Assembly (NCBI GenBank): GCA_934141605.1
Contig: CAKPCL010000001.1
Coordinates: forward strand, 124,001-188,000
Source: an uncultured Clostridia bacterium
GTDB lineage: Bacteria; Bacillota; Clostridia; TANB77; CAG-508
DNA: 64,000 bases
Direction of reading: 5' to 3'
Positions within the stretch are counted from its first letter, which is position 1. Each line of letters opens with the position of its first letter. This document shows, piece by piece, positions 53,654 to 63,173 of this stretch. Made by a program: the position numbers and the translations under genes. The notes under the pieces were generated by a model. The model saw only the letters and a program-made list of their open reading frames with translations, did no database searches and was not told the origin of the DNA.

Positions 53654-55423
53654 TTACCTTTCTTTCTTTTCTTCTTTTTCTTCTAAAAAGTCAAAATTGC
53701 ACCCTTTTGTAAGTAGTTCTGTTAAATTTAATTTTTCTTCTCCAATTTTTATAATTCCTTTTTCTGGTGTAGATATTTTATTATGGACTTCTTCTTTATA
53801 TTTGTTTAAATCATTTCTGTCCATATAGATTCTTATTACAGGTTCGTTCATTTTTGTTTCATCATCATTGTAAATTGGAGGTATTGTAAATTCTAAATCT
53901 TTGCTATTTAATTCTTCAATTATTGGAATTATTGTTCTTCTATACGGAATTTCTATATAAAATTTTATTTTTTCTATGTTTTTTTCATTATTCTCTTTAT
54001 ATGTTTTTATGATTTCTTTTATATCATTCTTTGTAAATGCAAGGTTATGAGTTCTTATGCCATAATTGTCATCAATTCTAATATCGTATACACCTTTATA
54101 GTATCTTAAAAAGAACCAAGAAAACACTTTTGTTGAATCTATATTATACATGTCATATTGTGAATGTGAATATGTTTCTTTTACTGTCAATATGTAATCT
54201 ACTATTTTTTTTGATAGTAATATATATACATTTTCATTAGAATTATCTACATCTGTATAAACTTCATAATTGCATGGTGTATCTTTTATTTTTTCTAAAG
54301 CTACTGGTATATATTCTCTTCCAATTCTCCATCTCCAAAAACCGTCCTTCATTTTCAATAAATTTCTATCATTAATTATTCCTTTAGCCATAGCTATATT
54401 TATTTGATATTCAATTATTTTTTTATAACTTGTAACTGTATCAAAGTTTTCATCATCTAATTTTTTTATATTTCTATTTATTTCTTCTTCTGTTATATTT
54501 TTATATTGTTTTGATTTTTCTTCTAGTTCTTTTTTTGTTTCTTGTTCAATTTTGTCTTTTATTCTGTTTTTTATTCCGTTAATATAATCACAAAGAATTG
54601 GTGTAGTAATTATTTTATCCTTTTCTTCAGTTAGTTTTCCTCTTTCTAATTTGTTTTTTACTTCTTGACTATAAGTATCGTCAGACTTATTAATAAAATC
54701 TTCTACATCTTCTATAAATAGTCTTGACCATATAAGTTGTTTTGCTTTGTTTTTTTGTGATTTTTCAATAAAAGTATCCAAATCTCCTGTTACCAAAGTT
54801 TCTAACATAGAAATTTTATATTCTATTTCGATTAAATTTTCTATATATCTATTTTGCATTATTCCAGTAAATTCTGTTTTTTTCTGTCCCAATATTTCAA
54901 AATCTGCTTTATATGTTTCTATGTCTGTGGAATTGATTTCGCTATGTAATTCTATTAAGTCTAAATCTTTATTAAAGTTTTCAATTTTTCTCATTAGAAT
55001 TTTTTGAATTGCTGTTTTGTATTTTACTTCATATACTTTTTTTATATTTTTATAATAGTCTTCGATTGTTAATTCTTGATTTACTTTGTCTATTGTTAAT
55101 TGCGGAATTTCTGGATTTGGCTTTATTTCTAATATTATGTTTGATTCTTTTATTCTATTGAGTTTATCTTCAATCATTTTTTCTTCTAATAGTTCACTTG
55201 ATTTTTCTATATATTTTTCAAAGTCGTTGATTAATGATTTTAGATATTCATATATTTCTGTTTCTGATTTTATATTTTCAAGTTTTAATTTCATTTCTGC
55301 AATGTCATAAAACATTGTATCTTTAAAATCTGTTTCGTCTTTATTTGTTTCGTCTCTAACTTCTATATTTTCTTGTTTTTGTTCCTGTTCTTGTTCATTT
55401 TTAAAAAATCTAAAAAATTTCAT
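53654..55423 (-). CDS. Large protein of unknown function, paralogue B
   Basis: 589 residues, no signal peptide or membrane segment. It is a clear paralogue of the gene upstream: both share an N-terminal helical section (IAEMKLKLENIKSETE, EKYIEKSSELLEE, PQLTIDKVNQELTIEDYYK, FTGIMQNRYIENLIEIEYKI) and a C-terminal domain (EIPYRRTIIPIIEELNSKDL, EFTIPPIYND, PVIRIYMDRNDL, HNKISTPEKGIIKI). The central part, here with FWRWRIGREYIPVALEKI, is divergent. Glu/Lys-rich with coiled-coil character. Start follows AAAGGAA. No family recognised. Confidence 0.8.
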   Translation of the reverse strand: MKFFRFFKNEQEQEQKQENIEVRDETNKDETDFKDTMFYDIAEMKLKLENIKSETEIYEYLKSLINDFEKYIEKSSELLEEKMIEDKLNRIKESNIILEIKPNPEIPQLTIDKVNQELTIEDYYKNIKKVYEVKYKTAIQKILMRKIENFNKDLDLIELHSEINSTDIETYKADFEILGQKKTEFTGIMQNRYIENLIEIEYKISMLETLVTGDLDTFIEKSQKNKAKQLIWSRLFIEDVEDFINKSDDTYSQEVKNKLERGKLTEEKDKIITTPILCDYINGIKNRIKDKIEQETKKELEEKSKQYKNITEEEINRNIKKLDDENFDTVTSYKKIIEYQINIAMAKGIINDRNLLKMKDGFWRWRIGREYIPVALEKIKDTPCNYEVYTDVDNSNENVYILLSKKIVDYILTVKETYSHSQYDMYNIDSTKVFSWFFLRYYKGVYDIRIDDNYGIRTHNLAFTKNDIKEIIKTYKENNEKNIEKIKFYIEIPYRRTIIPIIEELNSKDLEFTIPPIYNDDETKMNEPVIRIYMDRNDLNKYKEEVHNKISTPEKGIIKIGEEKLNLTELLTKGCNFDFLEEKEEKKER

Positions 55424-55437
55424 ATTCTTTTCCTTTA

Positions 55438-57348
55438 TTATCTTTCTTCCTCTTCTTCGTCTTTACTATAAGGTTTATCTGGATAGTTTTGCATACATAT
55501 ACTTCGCATAATTTTTTCTTTGTGTTTATACTTAATACCCTTCATAATTAATTTCATCATATAATGATATTCTGTATCCTGATTATTTCCACAAATTTTT
55601 ATAATGCCTTTTTCTGGTGTGGATATTTCATTATGAACTTTATCTTTGTATTTTTCTAAGTCTTTGAAATCCATGTATATTTTTATTACTGGATTTTTTA
55701 GTTGTATTTCTTCATTAAATTTTATTGGTGGTATTGTAAATTCTATTTCTTCTTCTTTTAGTTTTTCAAGTATTGGAATTATTGATCTTTTATATGGGAT
55801 TTCTATGTTGAATTTCCCTACTCTAGAACCCGAAATAGTCGAAGTAGGATCATAGTCCGGATCATCTTTGTGATCAAAGCGTTTACGATAATTGTTGTCC
55901 TCATATTCATGTAGCATGCCGCCTACACACAGTTCAAATTCAGAATTGTATGTTTTTTTTGTTAAATAATATTCTGTTCCTTTTCTTATTATTGTTCCTT
56001 CGTCCCATACATCAAACCAAATACTCTTCATTTTTGAATAAAGTTGTGCAAATTCTTTTGTTATTGGTACCAATTCTTTACCTATTTGTTCATCGGCATT
56101 ACATAATACTATGTCTCTGTCTTCATAGTCTATTTCAGCTTCTTTGGAGGTTACTATATATACATTATGAAACTCATCTATTTCTCTATAAATTTCATAG
56201 TACTCTCCTTGGCCCTTTAAATAATCACATATCAATGGCAATTCTTCTTCTCTTCTTTTGTATACTTTAATGTCATCTGTTTCTAGAAAGTTTTTTTCAT
56301 CAGCTAGTCCTAATTCTTTTGCTAATTTTTTTTGATCTGAAATTGCATCTTGAAAACTGGTACTACTATTTTCATTTGTGCTTTCTTTTAATTTTGTCTT
56401 AAAAGTGGTACTACTATTTTCACTTGTACTTTTTTCTGTTTCTAATATTCTACTTGCCATATCTAAGCTTTCAGCTATTTTTTTATTTTCTATATATTTT
56501 TCTTCATTTTTCTTTGCTAAAAAATAACTTTCAATATTTTGTTCTGTAAATATTTTATCTGTTTTTCCTTGCAATTTTCTTTTTTCAAGCATTTCTTTTA
56601 AATCTTTACTAATGTCCTCGTCTGATTCACTAATAAATTTTTCTACATCAGCTATAAATAATTTTGACCAAATAATCTCTTTTACTCTGCTATTTTCTAC
56701 TTTTTTAGATATTTCCATTGCTGTTTCTAGAGAACCCTCTAACATAGAAATTTTGTATTCAATTTCAGCTAAAATTTCTATATATTTATTTTGCATTGTT
56801 CCAGTAAATTCTTCTTTTTTCTGCACCAATATTTGAAGATATGATTTTAATTCTTCTAAACTAATTTTGTCACCTATTAAATCAAAGCTGTTATTTATTC
56901 TTTCAGCTTTCTTCATTAAAATTTTTTGGGTTGCTTTTTGATATTTGAGTTTATATATTTCCTTTACTTTTTTATAATAGTCTTCTATAGCTAGCTCTTG
57001 ATTTACTTTGTCCATTGTTAATTGCGGAACTTCTGGATTTAGCTTTATTTCTACAATTATATTAGATTCATTTACTATCCTATTTACTTTGTCTTCGATT
57101 GTTCTTTCCTCTAATATATTGCTGGATTTTTCTATATATTTTTCTAGGCTTTCAATTAAGGATTTTAATTCCGTATATTCTGTTTCTGATTTTATATTTT
57201 CAAGTCCTAATTTCATTTCAGCTATATTACAATATATTTCACTTGTAAAGTCTGTTTTTTCTTTTGAATTTTTTATTTGATTTTCTATTTTGTTTTCTAT
57301 TTTATTTTTCGTTCTTATTTTGTTTATTAATCTTCTAAAAAAATTCAT
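55438..57348 (-). CDS. Large protein of unknown function, paralogue A
   Basis: 636 residues, with the same conserved ends as its tandem neighbour. The middle differs: it has a Ser/Thr-rich internal repeat (TSENSSTTFKTKLKEST and NENSSTSFQ, about residues 305-335), then a section with YKRREEELPLICDYLKGQG and VYIVTSKEAEIDYEDRD. The C-terminal tail is basic then ends in DEEEEER. Only 14 bases separate the two paralogues, so they are one operon, upstream of tex. No catalytic motif is recognised; a paired structural or sensing role is possible. Confidence 0.8.
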   Translation of the reverse strand: MNFFRRLINKIRTKNKIENKIENQIKNSKEKTDFTSEIYCNIAEMKLGLENIKSETEYTELKSLIESLEKYIEKSSNILEERTIEDKVNRIVNESNIIVEIKLNPEVPQLTMDKVNQELAIEDYYKKVKEIYKLKYQKATQKILMKKAERINNSFDLIGDKISLEELKSYLQILVQKKEEFTGTMQNKYIEILAEIEYKISMLEGSLETAMEISKKVENSRVKEIIWSKLFIADVEKFISESDEDISKDLKEMLEKRKLQGKTDKIFTEQNIESYFLAKKNEEKYIENKKIAESLDMASRILETEKSTSENSSTTFKTKLKESTNENSSTSFQDAISDQKKLAKELGLADEKNFLETDDIKVYKRREEELPLICDYLKGQGEYYEIYREIDEFHNVYIVTSKEAEIDYEDRDIVLCNADEQIGKELVPITKEFAQLYSKMKSIWFDVWDEGTIIRKGTEYYLTKKTYNSEFELCVGGMLHEYEDNNYRKRFDHKDDPDYDPTSTISGSRVGKFNIEIPYKRSIIPILEKLKEEEIEFTIPPIKFNEEIQLKNPVIKIYMDFKDLEKYKDKVHNEISTPEKGIIKICGNNQDTEYHYMMKLIMKGIKYKHKEKIMRSICMQNYPDKPYSKDEEEEER

Positions 57349-57373
57349 TTTTTCCTACTTCCTGTTACTGTTT

Positions 57374-58957
57374 TTATTCAATTCCTAAATATTCATTGTA
57401 TGTAACTTCTCTGTCTATTACTTTTCCGTCTTCTTTAATATCAATTATTCTATTTGCAACTGTTTGAGTTAATTGGTGGTCATGTGATGTAAATAAAATA
57501 TTACCTTTAAAGTTTGTCATACCATTGTTTACTGATGTTATACTTTCCATGTCTAAATGGTTTGTTGGTTCATCAAATATTAAAAAGTTTGCCCCTGATA
57601 GCATCATTTTTGAAAGTACACATCTTACTTTTTCTCCTCCTGATAAAACTTTAACTTGTTTTAGTGCTTCATCTCCTGAAAATAGCATTCTACCTAAAAA
57701 TCCTCTTACATAAGTCTCATCTGGGTCTTTTGAGTATTTTCTAAGCCATTCTGTTATGTTTTCATCTGTATCAAATAAATAGTTGTTGTCCTTAGGGAAA
57801 TATGCACTTGTTATTGTTGTTCCCCATACAAGTTCTCCTTCGTCTGGTTCTAGTTCTCCTGCTATAATTTGGAATAACACTGTTTTTGCAATTTCATTGT
57901 CTGCTAAAAATGCTATTTTGTCATCTTGTTTTACTGTAAATGATACATTGTCTAGAACTTTTACTCCTTCAAATGTTTTTGATATATTTTTTACTTGTAA
58001 AATTTCTTTCCCAGGTTCTCTGTCTGGTTTGAAATCTACATATGGATATTTTCTATTTGATGGTTTTATTTCGTCTAGTTCTATTTTTTCTAGTGTTTTC
58101 TTTCTTGATGTTGCTTGTTTTGATTTTGATGCGTTTGCACTAAATCTTGCTATAAAGTCTTGTAATTCTTTTATTTTTTCTTCTTTTTTCTTGTTTTGTT
58201 CTCTCATTTGTTTTAATGCTAATTGGCTTGATTCATACCAGAAGTCGTAGTTTCCTGGATATACTTTTATTTTTCCAAAGTCAACATCTGCAATGTGTGT
58301 ACATACTTTATTTAAGAAATATCTGTCGTGTGATACAACAATTACTGTATTTTCAAAGTTGATTAAGAATTCTTGTAACCAGTTTATGCTTTTTAAGTCT
58401 AAGTCGTTTGTTGGTTCGTCTAGTAATAGTACATCTGGGTTTCCAAATAAGGCTTGTGCTAATAAAACCTTTACTTTTTCTCTTGCTTCTATTTCTTTCA
58501 TAAATTTATAATGATTTTCTGGTACAATTCCTAAATCATTTAATAGCATTGCTGCATCTGATTCTGCGTTCCAGCCGTCTAATTCAGCAAATCTTTCTTC
58601 TAATTTTGCTGCTTTCATACCGTCTTCTTCTGAAAAGTCTGGTTTTGCATATATTGCTTCTTTTTCTTTCATTATGTCATATAGTTCTTTGTTTCCCATC
58701 ATTACTGTGTCTATTACTGTGTTTTCTTCAAAGGCAAAGTGGTCTTGTTTTAATATTGATAGTCTTTCTCCTTTTTCTAGTGTTACATCTCCTTTGCTTG
58801 GTTCTATTTCTCCTGATAATACTTTTAAAAATGTTGATTTTCCTGCTCCATTTGCTCCTATTATTCCATAGCAATTTCCTTTACCAAATTTTATGTTTAC
58901 ATCTTCAAATAATACTCTTTTTCCAAATCTTACTGTTACTCCGTTTGCACTTAACAT
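57374..58957 (-). CDS. ABC-F family ATPase (YkpA/YbiT type)
   Basis: 527 residues from ATG 58957, which follows AAGGAGG; the longer frame to 59002 has no site. NBD1: Walker A GANGAGKSTFLKVLSG, Walker B VLLLDEPTNDLD. The interdomain linker is Lys/Glu-rich (QMREQNKKKEEKIKELQDF). NBD2: a degenerate Walker A, ADNEIAKTVLFQII, typical of the YkpA group, signature VLSGGEKVRCVLSKMM and FLIFDEPTNHLD. No membrane domain. ABC-F proteins act on the ribosome; resistance or translation role is not resolved. Confidence 0.95.
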   Translation of the reverse strand: MLSANGVTVRFGKRVLFEDVNIKFGKGNCYGIIGANGAGKSTFLKVLSGEIEPSKGDVTLEKGERLSILKQDHFAFEENTVIDTVMMGNKELYDIMKEKEAIYAKPDFSEEDGMKAAKLEERFAELDGWNAESDAAMLLNDLGIVPENHYKFMKEIEAREKVKVLLAQALFGNPDVLLLDEPTNDLDLKSINWLQEFLINFENTVIVVSHDRYFLNKVCTHIADVDFGKIKVYPGNYDFWYESSQLALKQMREQNKKKEEKIKELQDFIARFSANASKSKQATSRKKTLEKIELDEIKPSNRKYPYVDFKPDREPGKEILQVKNISKTFEGVKVLDNVSFTVKQDDKIAFLADNEIAKTVLFQIIAGELEPDEGELVWGTTITSAYFPKDNNYLFDTDENITEWLRKYSKDPDETYVRGFLGRMLFSGDEALKQVKVLSGGEKVRCVLSKMMLSGANFLIFDEPTNHLDMESITSVNNGMTNFKGNILFTSHDHQLTQTVANRIIDIKEDGKVIDREVTYNEYLGIE

Positions 58958-59130
58958 TATAATCCTCCTTTTGTCTTTTAGGGATAGCCCCTTTTGAGAC
59001 ATTTTATTTGTCTTAACTATTATACTTTAAGTTGCTAATTTTTTCAAGTGTTGTTTGGTTTTTATGGGATTTTCTATTGCAAGTTTTGTGATTTTGTGAT
59101 ATTTTAATTGTATAAATGGAGGGGATTAAA

Positions 59131-60366
59131 ATGGCAAGGTATAAAAATAATGAAAAAAGGTTAAGTTTCAGTGTTTTTAGGTATCTTTGTTTTTTAATAT
59201 TTTTAATTGTTTTTGCGTTTATTGTTATTTATGTTAACAATAAATTTTCTATCAGTGTCCCTACAGAAACTTTTAGTAATAACAATATTAGTGAGGAAGC
59301 TGAAAATAAAGATGAAAATGAGCCTATTACTTTTACTTTGACTGCTTTAGGTGATACTTTGTGTCATAATACTCAATATTGGGATGCTTATAATAGTGCT
59401 ACCAATGAATATGATTTTTCTTATGTATATGAGGATATAGTAAAATATACGGAAAATTCTGATATAACAATTGGAAGTTTAGAAACTACTTTTGCAGGTC
59501 CTGAAAGAGGATATAGTAATTATCCTACTTTTAATACTCCTGATAGCTTAGCTACTGCTTTAAAAAATATTGGTGTTGATGTTATTTCTCAGGCTGGAAA
59601 TCATGCTTTAGACTACGGATATTCAGGACTTTGCAGGACAATAGATGTTCTTGATAATGCTGGTATTTCTCATTTAGGTACATATAAAACTAAGGAAGAT
59701 CAGGAACAATTGTTAATTAAAAATGTTAAAGGTGTTAATATCGCTTTTATAAATTATACTTATGGTACTAATGGCATTCCATTACCTTCTGATAAACCTT
59801 ATTGTGTTAATTTAATTGATAAGGATTTAATCAAAAAGCAGATAGAACTTGCAAAAAGTTTAAATGTTGACATAATTGTTGCTTGTATGCACTGGGGTAC
59901 TGAATATAGAACGACTGCTAATTCAGAGCAAGAGGAACTAGCTGATTTTCTTTTTCAAAATGGTGTTGATATAATTTTAGGAAATCACCCTCATGTGTTA
60001 GAGCCTATGGAAAAAAGGGCTATTACTTTAGAAGATGGTACTGAAAAGGAGGTTTTTGTGGTTTATGCTTTGGGTAATTTTACTGCTGACCAAAGAGCTG
60101 AAATTACTCGAGATTCTGCCATTTTAAATTTAACTATTACTAAAAACTCTAATGGTAAAATTTCAATTGATAAGGCTAACTATGTTCCTATTTATATGTA
60201 TAAAAATGCAAGTGTTAAAACTCATAAATTTAAGATTTTAGATATTGAAAGTTCAATTTCAAAGTATGAATCTGGTGATACTTCTTTTTTAAGTTCTTCT
60301 TCATATGCTAATTTAAAAAATCAATTAGAGAAGATTAAAAGTATTTTAGGTGATGAAATTAATTAA
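59131..60366 (+). CDS. CapA/PgsA-family metallophosphatase-like protein
   Basis: 411 residues from ATG 59131 after GGAGGGG. N-terminal membrane segment (about 18-38), acidic linker, then the CapA domain: LTALGDTLCHNTQYWD, IGSLETTFAGPE, ISQAGNHALDYGYSG, VACMHWGTEYRT, and ILGNHPHVLEPME. In poly-gamma-glutamate producers CapA helps export or anchor the polymer, but many clostridia have CapA without a synthetase; none is seen here. Monocistronic. Confidence 0.92.
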   Translation: MARYKNNEKRLSFSVFRYLCFLIFLIVFAFIVIYVNNKFSISVPTETFSNNNISEEAENKDENEPITFTLTALGDTLCHNTQYWDAYNSATNEYDFSYVYEDIVKYTENSDITIGSLETTFAGPERGYSNYPTFNTPDSLATALKNIGVDVISQAGNHALDYGYSGLCRTIDVLDNAGISHLGTYKTKEDQEQLLIKNVKGVNIAFINYTYGTNGIPLPSDKPYCVNLIDKDLIKKQIELAKSLNVDIIVACMHWGTEYRTTANSEQEELADFLFQNGVDIILGNHPHVLEPMEKRAITLEDGTEKEVFVVYALGNFTADQRAEITRDSAILNLTITKNSNGKISIDKANYVPIYMYKNASVKTHKFKILDIESSISKYESGDTSFLSSSSYANLKNQLEKIKSILGDEIN

Positions 60367-60379
60367 TTTTAAAAATAAT

Positions 60380-60420
60380 GAACCCTTTTTATTAAGTTGT
60401 TTAATAAAAGGGTTCTTTTT
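60380..60420 (+). terminator. Terminator after capA-like gene
   Basis: GAACCCTTTTTATTAA and TTAATAAAAGGGTTC form a 15-base stem (one bulge), followed by TTTTT. Confidence 0.92.
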
Positions 60421-60435
60421 ATAGTTGTTCTTTTT

Positions 60436-61386
60436 TTAATCAAGCATGTCTTTTCTTTTTAGCCACAATGTTACAATTAGTGTTAATATAATTGATATTC
60501 CTAGCATTATTGGGAATCCGAATTTGTTATCTTGAAATGGTAGGCTAACATTCATTCCCCAAAAACTTGATATCATTGTTGGTATTGCTAGTACTATTGT
60601 TATTGACGTTAGAAATTTCATTACTCCATTTAGATTGTTTGATATTATTGATGCGTATGCGTCCATTGTTCCATTTAAAATGTCGCTATATATTTTTGCC
60701 ATTTCTATTGCTTGTTTGTTTTCTGTGATTGCATCTTCTAGTATGTCTTCGTCATCTTCATATAATTTGATTATTTTTCCTCTCATTGTTTTTTCCATTA
60801 CTAGTTCATTTGATTTTAAAGATGTTGTGAAGTATACTAAACTTTTTTCTAAGCTTAATAATTTTAATAATTCTTTGTTTTTCATTGAATTTTTTAGTAT
60901 GTATTCTGCTATTTCTGTTTCTTTGTTTATTTGTTTTAGGTATGATAGATAGTATGAAGAGTTTAGGTATAGTATTTGGAAGATTAGTTTTGATTTTTTA
61001 TATGTTTGGAAGTTTTTTGCTTTACTTTTTTCAAAGTCTTCTATTACTTTATTTTTTCTTAATGAGACTGTTATAAAGAAGTCGTCTCTTACTACTATCA
61101 TTCCTAATGGCATTGTTGTATAGACTTCATTTTCTTCATTTTTTTCTATTATTGGAACATCTACTACAAATAGTGTTGTTCCGTCGTCTTCTTCTTTGTC
61201 TATTCTTGCTTTTTCTTCAAAGTCTAGTGCGTCTCTTATGAAGTCGTCTTGTATATTTACATTTTCACATACTTTTTTTATTTCTATTTCCGATGGGTTT
61301 ACTAGATTTATCCAACTTCCTTTTTTGAATTCTTTTATTTCTTCTGTTTTGTTTGTTTCTAAATTTGTGTTATATATTTTTAGCAT
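60436..61386 (-). CDS. corA: CorA-family magnesium transporter
   Basis: 316 residues: soluble alpha/beta N-terminal domain (GSWINLVNPSEIEIKKVCEN), long stalk helices (SKLFADAITENKQAIEMAKI-type region near 215), and two C-terminal membrane segments flanking the pore signature WGMNVSLPF. It moves Mg2+ or related divalent ions as a pentamer. ATG follows AAGAGGTGGG. Confidence 0.95.
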   Translation of the reverse strand: MLKIYNTNLETNKTEEIKEFKKGSWINLVNPSEIEIKKVCENVNIQDDFIRDALDFEEKARIDKEEDDGTTLFVVDVPIIEKNEENEVYTTMPLGMIVVRDDFFITVSLRKNKVIEDFEKSKAKNFQTYKKSKLIFQILYLNSSYYLSYLKQINKETEIAEYILKNSMKNKELLKLLSLEKSLVYFTTSLKSNELVMEKTMRGKIIKLYEDDEDILEDAITENKQAIEMAKIYSDILNGTMDAYASIISNNLNGVMKFLTSITIVLAIPTMISSFWGMNVSLPFQDNKFGFPIMLGISIILTLIVTLWLKRKDMLD

Positions 61387-61489
61387 TTAAACCCACCTCT
61401 TTCTTTTTTCATATATTATATTTTATCTTTTTATTTTATAATTGTCAATGAATTTTTATAAATGTTTACATAATTTTAAAAATTTGTTC

Positions 61490-61518
61490 TTGACATTTTC
61501 TTTTTTTGGTACTATAAT
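61490..61518 (+). promoter_or_regulatory. tRNA-Lys promoter
   Basis: TTGACA (61490-61495), 17-base spacer, TATAAT (61513-61518): full consensus. Confidence 0.9.
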
Positions 61519-61531
61519 AGCTTTATCATAT

Positions 61532-61607
61532 GCATCATTAGCTCAGCTGGTAGAGCAGCAGACTCTTAATCTGAAGGTCCTCGGTTCGAAACCGAGATGA
61601 TGCACCA
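61532..61607 (+). tRNA. tRNA-Lys (CTT)
   Basis: Acceptor GCATCAT/ATGATGC, D-arm GCTCAGCTGGTAGAGC, anticodon loop CTCTTAA, T-arm CTCGG/CCGAG, encoded CCA. Confidence 0.97.
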
Positions 61608-61611
61608 AAAA

Positions 61612-61650
61612 AAACAACTTATTAACTAAAAATTTTTAAGTTGTTTTTTT
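61612..61650. terminator. Terminator after tRNA-Lys, shared with the convergent gene
   Basis: AAACAACTTA and TAAGTTGTTT form a 10-base stem, followed by T on the plus strand. Confidence 0.88.
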
Positions 61651-61653
61651 GTT

Positions 61654-62373
61654 TTACTCAAATATTCCAATATATAACCCATCTTTTTGCATATAATAAT
61701 TAAACCTAATAACCATCTCATTTTTGCAACCCTTAGTGTCAACCTCAAACTCTATTGGCTCAACAGTCTGTCCCTGTATAGTCTTATTTGATTTCCATAT
61801 TTCTACACCGTCTTTTAAGATAGACACTGTAGCACAAGACCTACTAGAGCTTGTCTCGTTCATTGTTACAATTTTGCCCTTCATTATAGTATCTCCTGTA
61901 TATTGACTATTATATGTTAAATGAATATCAGAAATTGCATCTTCTTGTTCCACCATAAATGTTGCTTTTGCTAATAATTTTATTCCATTTTCATTATTAT
62001 GTGTTAATGCTTTAATATCTTTGTCTTCATATGGATTCCATTTTTTTAGCAAAAAACTTACTTGGTTTGTTTCTGTTTCGTGTGTTTCAAAATAGTTTGT
62101 AAACATTTTTTGATTTTCTTTATTTGTGTAAGTGTTTTCTGTGTTACTTTTATTTTCTTGTTGATTGATATTTATTTCGTTTGTATTTTCATTTTTTATG
62201 TTTTCTTTGTAGTTGTTTGAAACTCCCATAACAAATGCTATAATTGCTATTATAAAGCTAACTATAATAGATATTTTTGCTCCTGTTTTTTCTTTCTTAG
62301 TTATATATGTTAAAAGTGATAATCCTATTCCTACAAATGTAGCGCATATTGTTAACCAAAATTCTACTGACAT
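61654..62373 (-). CDS. Membrane-anchored hypothetical protein, 239 aa
   Basis: Two N-terminal hydrophobic segments (about 4-24 and 32-50), an Asn/Glu-rich linker (about 55-85) and an extracellular beta-rich domain (SFLLKKWNPYEDKD, IHLTYNSQYTGDTIMKGKIV, VEPIEFEVDTKGCKNEMVIR) that recalls NPCBM-like carbohydrate-binding folds only faintly. It follows the RHH regulator gene by 13 bases and probably shares its operator control. Confidence 0.7.
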   Translation of the reverse strand: MSVEFWLTICATFVGIGLSLLTYITKKEKTGAKISIIVSFIIAIIAFVMGVSNNYKENIKNENTNEININQQENKSNTENTYTNKENQKMFTNYFETHETETNQVSFLLKKWNPYEDKDIKALTHNNENGIKLLAKATFMVEQEDAISDIHLTYNSQYTGDTIMKGKIVTMNETSSSRSCATVSILKDGVEIWKSNKTIQGQTVEPIEFEVDTKGCKNEMVIRFNYYMQKDGLYIGIFE

Positions 62374-62386
62374 AATTTTTTCTCCT

Positions 62387-63016
62387 TTAATTCTCGTTTC
62401 CTAATAATTCTTTTAAATTCTTTGCTTTTTTTAGTTCTGATAATTTTACAAATCTTCCTGACCTCATTGCGTTTGGGTCTAGTGTATCTAATTTTAATGG
62501 TTTTTCTAATCTAATTGGTTTTCCATCTAGTGTAATTGAATATTTCTGATATTCTTCATTGTAATTAATTGATTTTACTTTGGCATAGTGTGTAATTTCA
62601 CTTAGTGGTGCTGTTCTGTATATAGCAATGTATTTGATTTTGTCTATTTTATTTTTATTTATTCTTACATATCTCCACTCTCTTTCGCCTAAAAACACAT
62701 CTTGAAATCCTTCTTCTCTAGCTGGGAATATTGCTAAGTCAAAGTCTTCTTCTTTCTTTTCTTCTTTTTTAACTTGTAAGTTTTCAATATTTATTTTATA
62801 TTGTTTTTCTAATATGTTTTTTGCTTCTTCTATATAGGCTTCTAGGGCTGTTTCTATAATGTATTTTCTTGTGAAGACTTTTGAATTATTTATTTTTGAA
62901 AATTGATATGCAATTTTATCAATTTTTTCTATTTGTGTGGCATCTATGTTTATTGACACAGTTTTCTTTTCTTTAGTGTCTAATAGGTCTTTACTTATAA
63001 TTTCTTTTAGTTGCAT
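62387..63016 (-). CDS. RHH-type regulator fused to a PUA-like (ASCH/EVE-type) domain
   Basis: 209 residues. Residues about 15-75 look like a ribbon-helix-helix DNA-binding module (KTVSINIDATQIEKIDKIAY, then VFTRKYIIETALEAYIEE). Residues about 90-200 match a PUA-like domain found in restriction- and phage-linked proteins: FDLAIFPAREEGFQDVF, EREWRYVRI, IKYIAIYRTAPLSEITHYAK and FVKLSELKKAKNLKEL. Fusion of the two suggests a ligand-sensing repressor. A perfect inverted repeat lies upstream of its promoter. Fold assignments are from pattern only. Confidence 0.68.
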   Translation of the reverse strand: MQLKEIISKDLLDTKEKKTVSINIDATQIEKIDKIAYQFSKINNSKVFTRKYIIETALEAYIEEAKNILEKQYKINIENLQVKKEEKKEEDFDLAIFPAREEGFQDVFLGEREWRYVRINKNKIDKIKYIAIYRTAPLSEITHYAKVKSINYNEEYQKYSITLDGKPIRLEKPLKLDTLDPNAMRSGRFVKLSELKKAKNLKELLGNEN

Positions 63017-63041
63017 CTTTTTTTCCTCCTTATTTTTATAT

Positions 63042-63123
63042 ATTCTAATACATTGTTTTTAATTTGTCAATATATTAGTGTAATTTTTTACTGTATTTTA
63101 TTTGTACTATAAAATTACACTAA
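63042..63123 (-). promoter_or_regulatory. Promoter and inverted repeat upstream of the RHH regulator
   Basis: Minus strand: TTGACA (63065-63070), 17-base spacer, TAGAAT (63042-63047). Just upstream, TTAGTGTAATTTT (63075-63087) and AAAATTACACTAA (63111-63123) are perfect 13-base arms separated by 23 bases, spaced like two operator half-sites. Confidence 0.75.
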
Positions 63124-63133
63124 AATAATAAAA

Positions 63134-63165
63134 GAGAAATGATTAATTTTCTAACCATTTCTCGC
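63134..63165 (-). terminator. Terminator after the VanW-family gene
   Basis: GAGAAATG and CATTTCTC stem, followed on the minus strand by TTTTATT. Confidence 0.75.
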
Positions 63166-63173
63166 ATTTTTAT

